Below, one piece after another: positions 1 through 6,503 of a DNA stretch of 6,914 nucleotides. Position 1 is the first letter of the stretch. Each line of letters starts with the position of its first letter. Below the pieces are notes generated by a model. The model ran no database searches. It saw only the letters and a program-made list of their open reading frames with translations, and was not told where the DNA came from. Location: positions 1-6,914 of the forward strand of contig JAAFHE010000202.1 in NCBI GenBank assembly GCA_013298265.1, read 5' to 3'. A program made the position numbers and the translations under genes. This DNA is from Lysobacterales bacterium (GTDB taxonomy: Bacteria; Pseudomonadota; Gammaproteobacteria; Xanthomonadales; Rhodanobacteraceae).

Positions 1-111
1 GCGAGGATACCACACAACAGCGTCACACCGGCGTCGGAAGCCCTTGTTTCTGGCCGTTTTTTACCGTTTATGACAGTGCGGGCGCGCCCCCTTGGCGGAG
101 GGCACGAAAAA
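1..111. other. Noncoding stretch downstream of the membrane ATPase gene
   Basis: This is the 3' flank of the minus-strand operon. No gene with convincing codon use is visible. Read in the direction of the operon, the stop codon is followed at once by a short T-rich run (about 107-111). A weak 6-bp hairpin (86-103) comes next, and then sequence without a T-tract. The window edge prevents seeing the next gene. Confidence 0.5.
86..103 (-). terminator. Weak hairpin after the operon (possible terminator)
   Basis: On the minus strand, GCCCTC (103-98) can pair with GGGGGC (91-86) across a 6-nt loop, with one G-U wobble. It begins 8 nt past the TGA stop of the ATPase gene. No T-run follows the hairpin, so it does not meet the usual intrinsic-terminator pattern. 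Its placement is the main support. Confidence 0.2.
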
Positions 112-2253
112 TCAGGCCAGCTGGCGCAATTCCTCGGCCAGCAGCACCGGAATTTCCGCCGCCTCGAACTGACGCGCGAACAGCGGCACGGCGAAGGAAA
201 AGCGCTCACCGTGCTTGTCCAGCACGTAGGCCAACTGCAGGCGCGCGAAGGATCGCCGCAGCATCTCGACCTCGACATTCGCCCACGGCCGCAGCAGTTC
301 GACCATGTCGGCGAGGCTGGTACCGGTCTGTGACGCGACGCGGTACACCACGATGCGGTCCAGCCGCGAGGCGCTTTCGTCGTGACTGAGCCGGCCCCAG
401 CCCGCCAGCGCGTCGAGGACAGCCTGGGAGTTCAGCGCGCGCTCGACGTCGCCCGCCTCGATCGCGCGACCGCCACGGTCCAGCGCCTCAAGGCACTCCT
501 GGCACAGGATCGCAATGAGGTTCGCGCGCCTGCCGCTCTGCTGCACGATGCGCTCGACCAGCGCGTCGTCCGCGAAGCGCAGGTTGAGCACACCCAACGG
601 TACGGTAGCGAGTTCGCGGCAGGCATCCGCTTCCAGTCCGCCGACACTGACGACTTCACCGAAATTGCGCAGCGGCGACTGGTAATCCAGCGCCGCAGCG
701 GCGTAGAGGTCCCAGAAACCGGCGAGCAGGAAATGGCAGCGCCCTTCCTCGGACAGCGCGCGCATCGCTGACAGCTCGGCATAGTCGCGCGCCGCGTCGG
801 CGCGGAAGAACGGATCGGCCTCGTCGATCAGCAGCAGCAGACGCTTGCCGCCCTGCTGGCGTACCAGTTCGGCGACAACGGTCGACAGATCACTGTCCAG
901 CGGCAGGCCGCTCTGCGCAGCCAGGCGCGGCAGCAGACGATGATCGCGCAGCACGATATAGACACAGGCCAGGTGCGGGTGGGCTCGCAGGCGCCGTTCG
1001 ATCGCTTTCATGAGGCTGGTCTTGCCGAGCTGGCGGCCGCCGATCAGCAGGTAGTTGGACGGCTCGCGCTGTACCACACGCGCCAGCAGACTCTCGCGGC
1101 CGAAGAACGACGACGCGCGCGCGACACCGCCGCGGGTCTGGTACGGCGAGATCCGCGTGAGGCGCAGTTGCTGCGCCATCGCCCGCAGCAGGACGTGCAG
1201 CGGCTCGCGTTCTAGCAGCCAGGCAGTCTGGATTTCCTGGCTGATGCAAACGAACAGGTTGGAGCGCTCGGCGCACAGCCCGCGCAATTGCGTCTCCGCC
1301 GCCGCGTTCGGCGTAAACACCAGCAGCACGTCCAGACCGGTCTGCTGCTGGCGCAGATGACGCACGAGCTGCGCGCCGTCCAGGTCAGCGGGCGGCAACC
1401 ACGCCAGACAACGTTCCAGCGACACCGGCATGTCACTTGAAAAAGTCCATTCATATACATTTCCTGGAAGATTCCATCCGCCGCTCGACGCGCACTGCGC
1501 CGCCACGCGCAGGGCGAAGCGCTGCGCGCGTTGTGCCTCGACGAGTTGCGCAAACCCCAGAGCCTCGTTCCAGTCGACCGGATCGACGCCAGCCGCCGCT
1601 AGCGTGATGTCGCGGCGCTGCAGCCAGCCCAGTGCCGTGTCGATGCGCCGCAGCAGCGGGAGCGGCATGCGCTTGAGCCGGGCCGGATCGCGCTGGATCG
1701 GCGCGATCAGCGGATGGCGCCAGAGCAGCAGCACACCCAGCACGAGCAGTACCAGCAGCGACAGCACAAGCAACAAGGTGAGACTGCGCGTTGTGCCGCC
1801 GCTGTAGTCCTCTTCGCTGCGGCAATTCAGCGGCAGGTAATCCGGCGGTATCGGCGGATCACCGGCGCGACAGCTCCAGTCGCGCGTCTGCGGATCCCTG
1901 CGATACACCACGCGCCGGCCGTGCAGGCTTCGGTCCAGCTGCGGCAGCGGGCGCACGGTGCCGATGATCGCGTTGGGCTGCAGCGACAATTCGAAGACAT
2001 TTCCGAGCGCCGGCACCTCGATCGCATCCAACCGCGTCGGCCACTCGTCGCGGTCGCCGACGTAGGCGTTGACACTCATGCGCGCCGTTTGCAGTTCGAC
2101 CCAGCCGTTCGCCAGCCAGGCCTGGCTCCGCGGGCTGACCAGCACGCCGCTCAGCGACGAGTTCCACTGCGGCACGATCAGCGCCGTACCGACGAACAGG
2201 GTGGCAGCAGCCACCAGGGCGGCGCGCAGCCAGAACTTGCGCGTCGGACTCAT
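112..2253 (-). CDS. Membrane ATPase with pilin-like periplasmic domain
   Basis: Unnamed 713-aa protein. In order: a transmembrane segment (about 7-27); a periplasmic domain (about 44-145) resembling a type IV pilin head, with a WP after the helix, an 'NAIIGTV' strand and a final W-S-C...Y-L-P-L-N-C-R loop whose Cys128 and Cys144 could form the pilin D-loop disulfide; a Leu-rich transmembrane segment (157-178); a cytoplasmic linker with a Rossmann-like stretch (306-340); then a P-loop ATPase. Walker A is GGRQLGKTS (405-413), Walker B LLLLIDEAD (472-480), and a sensor-like strand HFLLAGFWDLY follows (507-517), with an SPLRNFGE segment (526-533). A winged-helix-like end covers about 630-700. The ATG start overlaps the stop of the upstream gene as ATGA; an in-frame GTG at 2271 is the alternative. 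Likely role (inference): an envelope sensor whose ATPase acts with the upstream HTH protein. The ATPase call is firm, the pilin-like call good, the function unknown. Confidence 0.9.
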   Translation of the reverse strand: MSPTRKFWLRAALVAAATLFVGTALIVPQWNSSLSGVLVSPRSQAWLANGWVELQTARMSVNAYVGDRDEWPTRLDAIEVPALGNVFELSLQPNAIIGTVRPLPQLDRSLHGRRVVYRRDPQTRDWSCRAGDPPIPPDYLPLNCRSEEDYSGGTTRSLTLLLVLSLLVLLVLGVLLLWRHPLIAPIQRDPARLKRMPLPLLRRIDTALGWLQRRDITLAAAGVDPVDWNEALGFAQLVEAQRAQRFALRVAAQCASSGGWNLPGNVYEWTFSSDMPVSLERCLAWLPPADLDGAQLVRHLRQQQTGLDVLLVFTPNAAAETQLRGLCAERSNLFVCISQEIQTAWLLEREPLHVLLRAMAQQLRLTRISPYQTRGGVARASSFFGRESLLARVVQREPSNYLLIGGRQLGKTSLMKAIERRLRAHPHLACVYIVLRDHRLLPRLAAQSGLPLDSDLSTVVAELVRQQGGKRLLLLIDEADPFFRADAARDYAELSAMRALSEEGRCHFLLAGFWDLYAAAALDYQSPLRNFGEVVSVGGLEADACRELATVPLGVLNLRFADDALVERIVQQSGRRANLIAILCQECLEALDRGGRAIEAGDVERALNSQAVLDALAGWGRLSHDESASRLDRIVVYRVASQTGTSLADMVELLRPWANVEVEMLRRSFARLQLAYVLDKHGERFSFAVPLFARQFEAAEIPVLLAEELRQLA
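1429..1482 (-). other. AT-rich, rare-codon island inside the ATPase gene
   Basis: About 62% A+T over 1431-1480, in a gene that is otherwise roughly two-thirds G+C. In the reading frame it encodes about residues 258-275 (GGWNLPGNVYEWTFSSDM) with codons such as GGA, CTT, CCA, GTA, TAT, TTT and TCA that are scarce elsewhere in the gene. The frame stays open, so this is part of the protein and not an interruption. It lies in the cytoplasmic linker between the second membrane segment and the ATPase. Confidence 0.6.
2250..2253 (-). promoter_or_regulatory. ATGA stop/start overlap (translational coupling)
   Basis: The TGA stop of the HTH gene (2252-2250) and the ATG of the membrane ATPase gene (2253-2251) share bases as ATGA. 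A GGAG lies at 2269-2266, 12 nt upstream of the ATG, which is a loose spacing for a ribosome binding site. This arrangement usually means coupled translation at a fixed ratio, supporting the idea that the two proteins work together. It is also the reason for choosing this ATG over the GTG six codons upstream. Confidence 0.75.
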
Positions 2254-3521
2254 GCGCCGGCATCGCTCCACGCGGCGATGATCTGGCGGCCGGCGCGGCG
2301 CACCGCGTCACAGCGCCATTCCAGCTGCAGGCCGTCGCCGCTGGCGCGTGCGGTCACGAGATTGGCCCAGAACAGGCGGCGCAGTAGCCGGTCGATCAGG
2401 TAGGGCTGGGCGCGGCCGATACTCGCCTGCTCCAGCCAGGCACCGACGCGCACCCGCGCATCGGCGTCGCCGAGCAACGGAACGAAGCCCTCCCACAACC
2501 GGATGCTGCCGGCGAGGCACTCAAGCAACGGGGTCTGCTTTCCGGAAGAGGGTTCCGCATGCCAGCGCAGCGCTTCGTCGATCAGGGCCGGATGGCCGCC
2601 GCAGGCCTGTTCCAGCCGGGTCAGCAGCGCGCCGTCGACCTGGGCAGCCGGCAATTGCCGGCCGGCCAGCGCGCGCAGCTCGTCAGGACCAGGATCCGGC
2701 CAATTTTCAACACTTGCAATATTCAACAAAGACAAATCCCCGCTCTGGTACTTCAGCTCAGCCAGCGCCTCGCCGCCGCAGAGCAGCAGATGCAGCCGGC
2801 CGCTGTACATCTCGCTGAGGCCGCGCAGGATGCCGGCGAGCGACTCGCGCAGATGCGCCTCGCCCTGCTCGAAGCGGCTGACCAGGCAGAACACGCGCTC
2901 GCCCGCAGCGAGGCGCCGTTCCAATGCCGACTCGAAGGCGAAGTCCGAATCGACGCCGTCAAAACCGCATTGCGCCCCGATCGCACTGAAATAGCTGCGC
3001 GCATCGGCTTCGACGCTGTAGGGCGGCCGCACATGCAGCACCGCCGTTTCGCCATAGCGCTGCCGCGCCGTCGCGAGCAGTGCTTCGCGGAATGGTGGCT
3101 GGCCCCAGTGAGCCTGGCTCAGCAGCATCAGGATCGGATACGGCGCCAGCCGCTGCAATCGCTCGAACAGGCGGCCGATGTAGTCCGCATAGGGCTGTCC
3201 CGGCGCCTGGCCGCCGACGGGGTATTCCGGTTCGAAGCCCGCACTGGAGAGCAGCCGGTCGGTTTCCTGCTCGCTCAAGCGCAGGTAGCACGCGCATTCG
3301 ACCAGCTTGTGGCGATGCTTGCGGTTGGGCATCGACAGGCCATGGCGCCAATTGTTGACGGCTTCGCGGCTCATACCGATCTCGGTAGCGACACCCGAGG
3401 CACTCGCACGGATGCGGCGCATGAAGACAGTCAGCAGACCGGCGAAATCTTCGGACATCAGCGCATCCACGCGGCTCTCAGGATCGCGCACGCTACGCAA
3501 GGCTGGCGGAAAGTCAAACAT
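2250..3521 (-). CDS. XRE-type HTH protein with a degenerate P-loop ATPase domain
   Basis: 423-aa soluble protein, not a family I can name. Residues about 24-97 form an XRE-like helix-turn-helix: 'SGVATEIGM' as the first HTH helix and 'SREAVNNWRHG' as the recognition helix. The rest follows a P-loop ATPase layout but with key residues missing. Where Walker A is expected (LLSQAHWGQPPF, 133-144) there is no GK[ST]. Where Walker B is expected (RVFCLVSRFEQ, 209-219) the acids are replaced by Ser-Arg. A sensor-like strand RLHLLLCGG follows (242-250). The C-terminus (about 370-415) resembles the winged-helix-like end of the partner ATPase. It is first in the operon and overlaps the ATPase gene by 4 nt. 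Likely a DNA-binding regulator that pairs with the active ATPase (inference). No strong ribosome site precedes the ATG; Met22 (3458) is an alternative start that keeps the whole HTH. Confidence 0.88.
   Translation of the reverse strand: MFDFPPALRSVRDPESRVDALMSEDFAGLLTVFMRRIRASASGVATEIGMSREAVNNWRHGLSMPNRKHRHKLVECACYLRLSEQETDRLLSSAGFEPEYPVGGQAPGQPYADYIGRLFERLQRLAPYPILMLLSQAHWGQPPFREALLATARQRYGETAVLHVRPPYSVEADARSYFSAIGAQCGFDGVDSDFAFESALERRLAAGERVFCLVSRFEQGEAHLRESLAGILRGLSEMYSGRLHLLLCGGEALAELKYQSGDLSLLNIASVENWPDPGPDELRALAGRQLPAAQVDGALLTRLEQACGGHPALIDEALRWHAEPSSGKQTPLLECLAGSIRLWEGFVPLLGDADARVRVGAWLEQASIGRAQPYLIDRLLRRLFWANLVTARASGDGLQLEWRCDAVRRAGRQIIAAWSDAGA
2700..2741 (-). other. AT-rich, rare-codon island inside the HTH/pseudo-ATPase gene
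   Basis: About 68% A+T over 2701-2740 in a strongly GC-rich gene. It encodes residues about 261-274 (GDLSLLNIASVENW) with TTG, TCT, AAT, ATT, GCA, AGT, GTT and GAA codons in a row. The frame is intact. It sits just after the sensor-like strand of the pseudo-ATPase domain. Confidence 0.55.
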
Positions 3522-3633
3522 ACCCGACTCGCCTGCCTGACCACGCAGGTCGTTCGCCTTTCACGCCCATCTGTCACCGCCCTGTGCCGTTCGCGACCGA
3601 GCGCATTGTCAGCATTGCCCACGCGTGCCGGAA

Positions 3634-3652
3634 CCGGCCAGATGTCCGGCCA
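3634..3652. repeat. Short direct repeat CCGGCCA, 12-nt period
   Basis: CCGGCCA occurs at 3634-3640 and 3646-3652, about one helical turn apart, just left of the 19-bp palindrome in the divergent promoter region. The overlapping AGATG (3640-3644) and CATCT (3651-3655) also form an inverted repeat. It could be a secondary protein-binding site, but repeats this short are common in GC-rich DNA. Confidence 0.3.
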
Positions 3653-3663
3653 TCTCCCTCGCC

Positions 3664-3682
3664 GCTTGACGCGGCGTCAAGC
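3664..3682. promoter_or_regulatory. Perfect 19-bp palindrome, candidate operator
   Basis: GCTTGACGC-G-GCGTCAAGC: two 9-bp perfect arms around one central base. It lies 142 nt upstream of the HTH gene start and 99 nt upstream of the cupredoxin gene start. Dimeric XRE regulators typically bind palindromes of this size, often in their own promoter region, so autoregulation by the adjacent HTH protein is the simplest reading (inference). TTGACG inside each arm could also serve as a -35 element. Confidence 0.5.
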
Positions 3683-3769
3683 CGATGAGGGTGTTCGCTA
3701 TTGCCGATCTCACCGTTTATCCGACGTATGCAGCGGTACACGAACCGCCGCGGCCTTTTTAGCCACCCT

Positions 3770-3774
3770 GAGGA
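3770..3774 (+). promoter_or_regulatory. Ribosome binding site of cupredoxin gene 1
   Basis: GAGGA, 7 nt before the ATG at 3782. It fixes the start there, because the reading frame is open back to 3701 but the extra 27 residues lack signal-peptide character. The paralogue at 6729 has the same GAGGA at the same distance. Confidence 0.7.
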
Positions 3775-3781
3775 CACCTCA

Positions 3782-4213
3782 ATGACCGCATTGCGCCTGC
3801 TCGCCCGTCCCTTCTCCCTGGCCATCGCCCTGCTGCCGCTGGGCGTGGCCGCTGCGCCCAAGGGAACGACCACGTTCGCCGTCAGCGCCGGCAGCTTTTC
3901 CGCCTGGACCATCAATGGCACTTCCAATCCGCCGCTGACACTGGAGCGCGGCCGCACGTACGTGTTCGACCTGACCGGCGTGAGCGGGGTCCATCCGTTC
4001 AACATCAACACCTCGAACACGACCGGCAGCGGCGCGCGCTACAACGTCGGCGTCAGCAACAACGGTGCGACCGGCGACACCGACATCACTTTCGTCGTGC
4101 CGGTCGCCGCACCGAACAGCCTGCACTACAACTGCGGCAATCACGGCGCGATGAACGGCACGATCACGGTGATCAATCCGGACAGCATCTTCGCGCACGG
4201 CTTCGAACCGTAG
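3782..4213 (+). CDS. Secreted plastocyanin-like type-1 copper protein (cupredoxin 1)
   Basis: 143-aa exported protein. Residues 1-25 are a signal peptide (basic start, hydrophobic FSLAIALLPLGVAAA, Ala-rich cleavage site). The mature part is one cupredoxin domain of about 100 residues. A full type-1 copper ligand set is visible: His71 in 'GVHPFN', then Cys118, His121 and Met124 in 'HYNCGNHGAM', the C-x2-H-x2-M form common in small bacterial plastocyanin/azurin-like proteins. The expected role is periplasmic or exported electron transfer; the partner is unknown. The last ten residues, DSIFAHGFEP, lie beyond the domain and resemble a tail I recall from many exported Lysobacterales proteins. The ATG at 3782 is chosen over an open frame from 3701 because of the GAGGA site and the signal peptide. 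It converges on the receptor gene; a paralogue starts at 6729. Confidence 0.92.
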   Translation: MTALRLLARPFSLAIALLPLGVAAAPKGTTTFAVSAGSFSAWTINGTSNPPLTLERGRTYVFDLTGVSGVHPFNINTSNTTGSGARYNVGVSNNGATGDTDITFVVPVAAPNSLHYNCGNHGAMNGTITVINPDSIFAHGFEP

Positions 4214-4219
4214 GCCATA

Positions 4220-4236
4220 CCGACTTGCGAAGTCGG
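4220..4236. terminator. Hairpin between convergent genes (putative bidirectional terminator)
   Basis: CCGACTT-GCG-AAGTCGG forms a perfect 7-bp stem with a 3-nt loop, starting 6 nt after the TAG of the cupredoxin gene. The receptor gene ends at 4344 on the other strand, so the hairpin could stop transcription from both sides. No T-run follows on either strand, so intrinsic termination is uncertain. A second, loop-poor palindrome CCCGCATGCGGG lies at 4271-4282. Confidence 0.4.
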
Positions 4237-4343
4237 CCTGCGACTGCGTGCCCGTACAACGGCTGCCGAACCCGCATGCGGGGCGTCGCTGCGCCTGTCC
4301 GCCACAGCGCACGGGCGCCGTGGTTGCGCCGCCCCACGCATCG

Positions 4344-6503
4344 TCATTCGCCGTGATCCCAGCGCAGGCCGATCGACCAGGTTCGATCCGGCCCGGGTTC
4401 GTAGAAACGCCCATTGCCTTCGTTGACGATGACCGAGCCGATGTAGCGGCGGTCAAACGCATTGTCGACGCGCGCGAAGCCGTGCAGGCGGCTCCTGCCG
4501 ATTGACCAGTGACGGCCAAGATCGAGGTTCAGCACCGCGTAGCCCGGCGCGCGCTGGCTGCCGCTGTCGTTGACCGTGACCGCACCAACCGCGACCGCCT
4601 GCGCACCTACGGCCCAGTGGCCGCCACGCCAGTGCAGCCGGCTCGCCAGCTGGTCGCGCGGCACGCCGGGAATTCGTGTTCCGGTCGGCACGCGTGTAGT
4701 GGGTGTCGTGCAACCGGCAGCGACGCAGATCGGAAACGTGTCGCGAAACCTCGCGCGCAGATGCGTATAGGCCAGGTCGAGCTGCCACGCGGCACCCAGC
4801 GGCAACAGACCGGTCGCTTCCAGTCCTTCGCGCCGCGCACGCCCGACGTTGCGGAAGCTGCTGCGCCCGCCGACATTGCGCGCAACGGCAAGCTCGTCAT
4901 CCGTATCGGCGCGAAACAGTGCCGCTTCCAGCATGGCGCCGCGGCTGCCGCGCCACTTGCCGCCCAGCTCCACATTGCGGCTGCGCGCTGGACGCAGGTC
5001 CAGCGCCAGGCCCGCGGCACCGTCGGCGCGGTAACCCAGTTCGTTGAACGTGGGTGTCTCGAAGCCGCGGCCGGCCGATACATGGATACGCCAGTCATCG
5101 CGCGGCGCGAACATCAGTCCGGCGACCGGCGTGGTCTGCGCGTAGTCGGCCGTCCCACTGTCGTCCGGATTCGTCGCGATGATGTAGCGATCGTCGGACA
5201 CGTAGCGTATGTCGCTGCGGCGCGCGCCGGCCAGCAGCGACCAGCGTGGCGCGAATTCCCAGAACGCCTGAGCAAAGATGTCGCGGTTGCGTGCGGTGTT
5301 GCTTTCGTCACGCCGCAGCGCGCCGCGCACGCCGAGCGTACCGGCAACGAAATTCTCGAAACCGCGGCGCTGCTGGCGCTGCGCATCGGCGCTCGCGCCC
5401 ACAGTCAGCTCGACTGCGCGCGCCGCGAGTTCGCCGCGCCAGGACCAGCGCAGGTCGGCACCACCGTAGTCGCTGTCGAGATCGATGACGCCGCCGGCGC
5501 TCAGCGGATTGATCTGCGCCGCGACAGGCAACGCAAGATACTGTTCGATCGCGCGATGCCCCACATACGTCATGGCGCGCAACGCATGCCCGCCACCCAG
5601 CGCCTGCTCGAGAACCGCACCGAGCTGGTTCTGCGTCGCCGACTTGCGCGTGTCGAACTGATGCGCGACGGCCGTCGCCTGGCGTGGATCAACCAGCGCT
5701 TCGGCACGCGTCAGGCCTAGGGGGTCCTGCGCATCGGGCGAATGGAAACGATTCGCGACCAGCGACAGCGAGCCGTCGTTGCCCATCGCGATGCGCAGCT
5801 TCGCATTGAACGATTCGCGCCGCGCTGCGCTATGGTCGCGATAGCCGGCGCTATCGGTTACCGATGCGGCCACGCTGTAGCCGACGCGCTCGTTGTCGCC
5901 GCGCGCGCTGACACCGGACGCGGTGCTGCCGTAGCTGCCAACACTCGCCTGCGCGCGCAGTTGCAGCGGGCCCGCACCTTCGGCGCTGACGATCTGCAGC
6001 ACCCCACCCGAGGAGTTGCCGTACAGCGCGGAGAACGGCCCGCGCAGTACCTCGATGCGATCACCCGCGAGCAGGTTGAAATGCGAGATCTGACCTTGCC
6101 CGTCAGGCATGGTCGCGGGGATGCCGTCGGCGTAGAGGCGCAAACCCCGCACGCCGAACGTCGAACGGGCGCCGAAGCCACGGATCGACAGCTGCGTGTC
6201 CTGCGCCAGGTTCTGCCGTTCGCGCGCGAGCAGTCCCGGCACGCCGGCCAGGACGGCTGACACGCTCGCCGGCGCCTGATCGTCCAGCGAGACGACGCTG
6301 ATCGAGGCCGGCACCTCGAAATGATCGGCGGGCCGCAGGCCGGTCGACAAGACGATGATGCGCTGCAGCGGCGTCGCCGGTTCCTCCTGCGCGCATGCCG
6401 GCGCACCCGGCACGCCGGCAGCGATCAATCCGGCGCCAAGCATCCGGGCAACAAACCATGTGAGGAAGAGAAATCGGCTCAATCGACTATCCGCCCGCGT
6501 CAT
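4344..6503 (-). CDS. pqqU: TonB-dependent outer-membrane receptor, PqqU (YncD) family
   Basis: 719-aa outer-membrane receptor. A long signal peptide ends near residue 38 (ACAQ/EEP), followed by a TonB-box-like segment RIIVLS (48-53), a plug domain (about 60-170) and a 22-strand-type barrel to the C-terminus. Remembered E. coli PqqU (YncD) matches closely along its length: 'SIRGFGARSTFGVRGLR' and 'IPATMPDGQGQ' in the plug, 'RGPFSALYGNSSGGV', 'SAGRGFETPTFNELGYR' in the barrel, and near the end 'GSVIVNEGNGRFYEP'. A Cys pair (593, 598) falls where PqqU has its loop cysteines. PqqU takes up pyrroloquinoline quinone using TonB energy, so the same substrate is likely here (family inference). The ATG at 6503 is preferred over TTG at 6527; neither has a clear ribosome site. 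It is flanked by two cupredoxin genes, with no dehydrogenase or exbBD/tonB genes in view. Confidence 0.9.
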   Translation of the reverse strand: MTRADSRLSRFLFLTWFVARMLGAGLIAAGVPGAPACAQEEPATPLQRIIVLSTGLRPADHFEVPASISVVSLDDQAPASVSAVLAGVPGLLARERQNLAQDTQLSIRGFGARSTFGVRGLRLYADGIPATMPDGQGQISHFNLLAGDRIEVLRGPFSALYGNSSGGVLQIVSAEGAGPLQLRAQASVGSYGSTASGVSARGDNERVGYSVAASVTDSAGYRDHSAARRESFNAKLRIAMGNDGSLSLVANRFHSPDAQDPLGLTRAEALVDPRQATAVAHQFDTRKSATQNQLGAVLEQALGGGHALRAMTYVGHRAIEQYLALPVAAQINPLSAGGVIDLDSDYGGADLRWSWRGELAARAVELTVGASADAQRQQRRGFENFVAGTLGVRGALRRDESNTARNRDIFAQAFWEFAPRWSLLAGARRSDIRYVSDDRYIIATNPDDSGTADYAQTTPVAGLMFAPRDDWRIHVSAGRGFETPTFNELGYRADGAAGLALDLRPARSRNVELGGKWRGSRGAMLEAALFRADTDDELAVARNVGGRSSFRNVGRARREGLEATGLLPLGAAWQLDLAYTHLRARFRDTFPICVAAGCTTPTTRVPTGTRIPGVPRDQLASRLHWRGGHWAVGAQAVAVGAVTVNDSGSQRAPGYAVLNLDLGRHWSIGRSRLHGFARVDNAFDRRYIGSVIVNEGNGRFYEPGPDRTWSIGLRWDHGE

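Larger units (their letters stand above)
3522..3781. other. Divergent intergenic region between the HTH operon and cupredoxin gene 1
   Basis: 260 nt from which the HTH/ATPase operon (minus) and the first cupredoxin gene (plus) are transcribed apart. It holds a perfect 19-bp palindrome (3664-3682), a 7-bp direct repeat CCGGCCA at 3634-3640 and 3646-3652, and the ribosome site of the cupredoxin gene. I could not fit a convincing -35/-10 pair to either direction. The palindrome contains TTGACG on both strands, which resembles a -35 box, but no good -10 lies at 16-18 nt. Confidence 0.6.

Noticed and set aside
1429..1482. FGE-sulfatase domain or variable region of a diversity-generating retroelement, suggested by GNVYEWT
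   Set aside because: Only a short motif matches, no other part of the C-type-lectin/FGE fold is present, and there is no reverse transcriptase or template repeat in the window.
3666..3702. Sigma-70 promoter using TTGACG (3666-3671) and GCTATT (3697-3702)
   Set aside because: The spacing is 25 nt, well outside the usual 16-18 nt, and the -10 match is poor.
2559..3785. Long plus-strand open frame (408 codons) opposite the HTH gene
   Set aside because: It is antisense to a gene with a clear HTH domain, coupled overlap and proper codon bias. Its translation is rich in Arg, Ala and Gln with no recognisable domain, typical of shadows in GC-rich DNA.
4271..4282. Perfect 12-bp palindrome CCCGCATGCGGG
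   Set aside because: It has no spacer, is only 12 bp, contains a common GCATGC core and lies between convergent genes, where an operator is unlikely. It is noted only as a possible accessory to the nearby hairpin.
4509..5720. Plus-strand open frame (403 codons) opposite the receptor gene
   Set aside because: The minus-strand frame matches the PqqU family along its length. The antisense translation has no domain character and comes from GC-rich codon bias.
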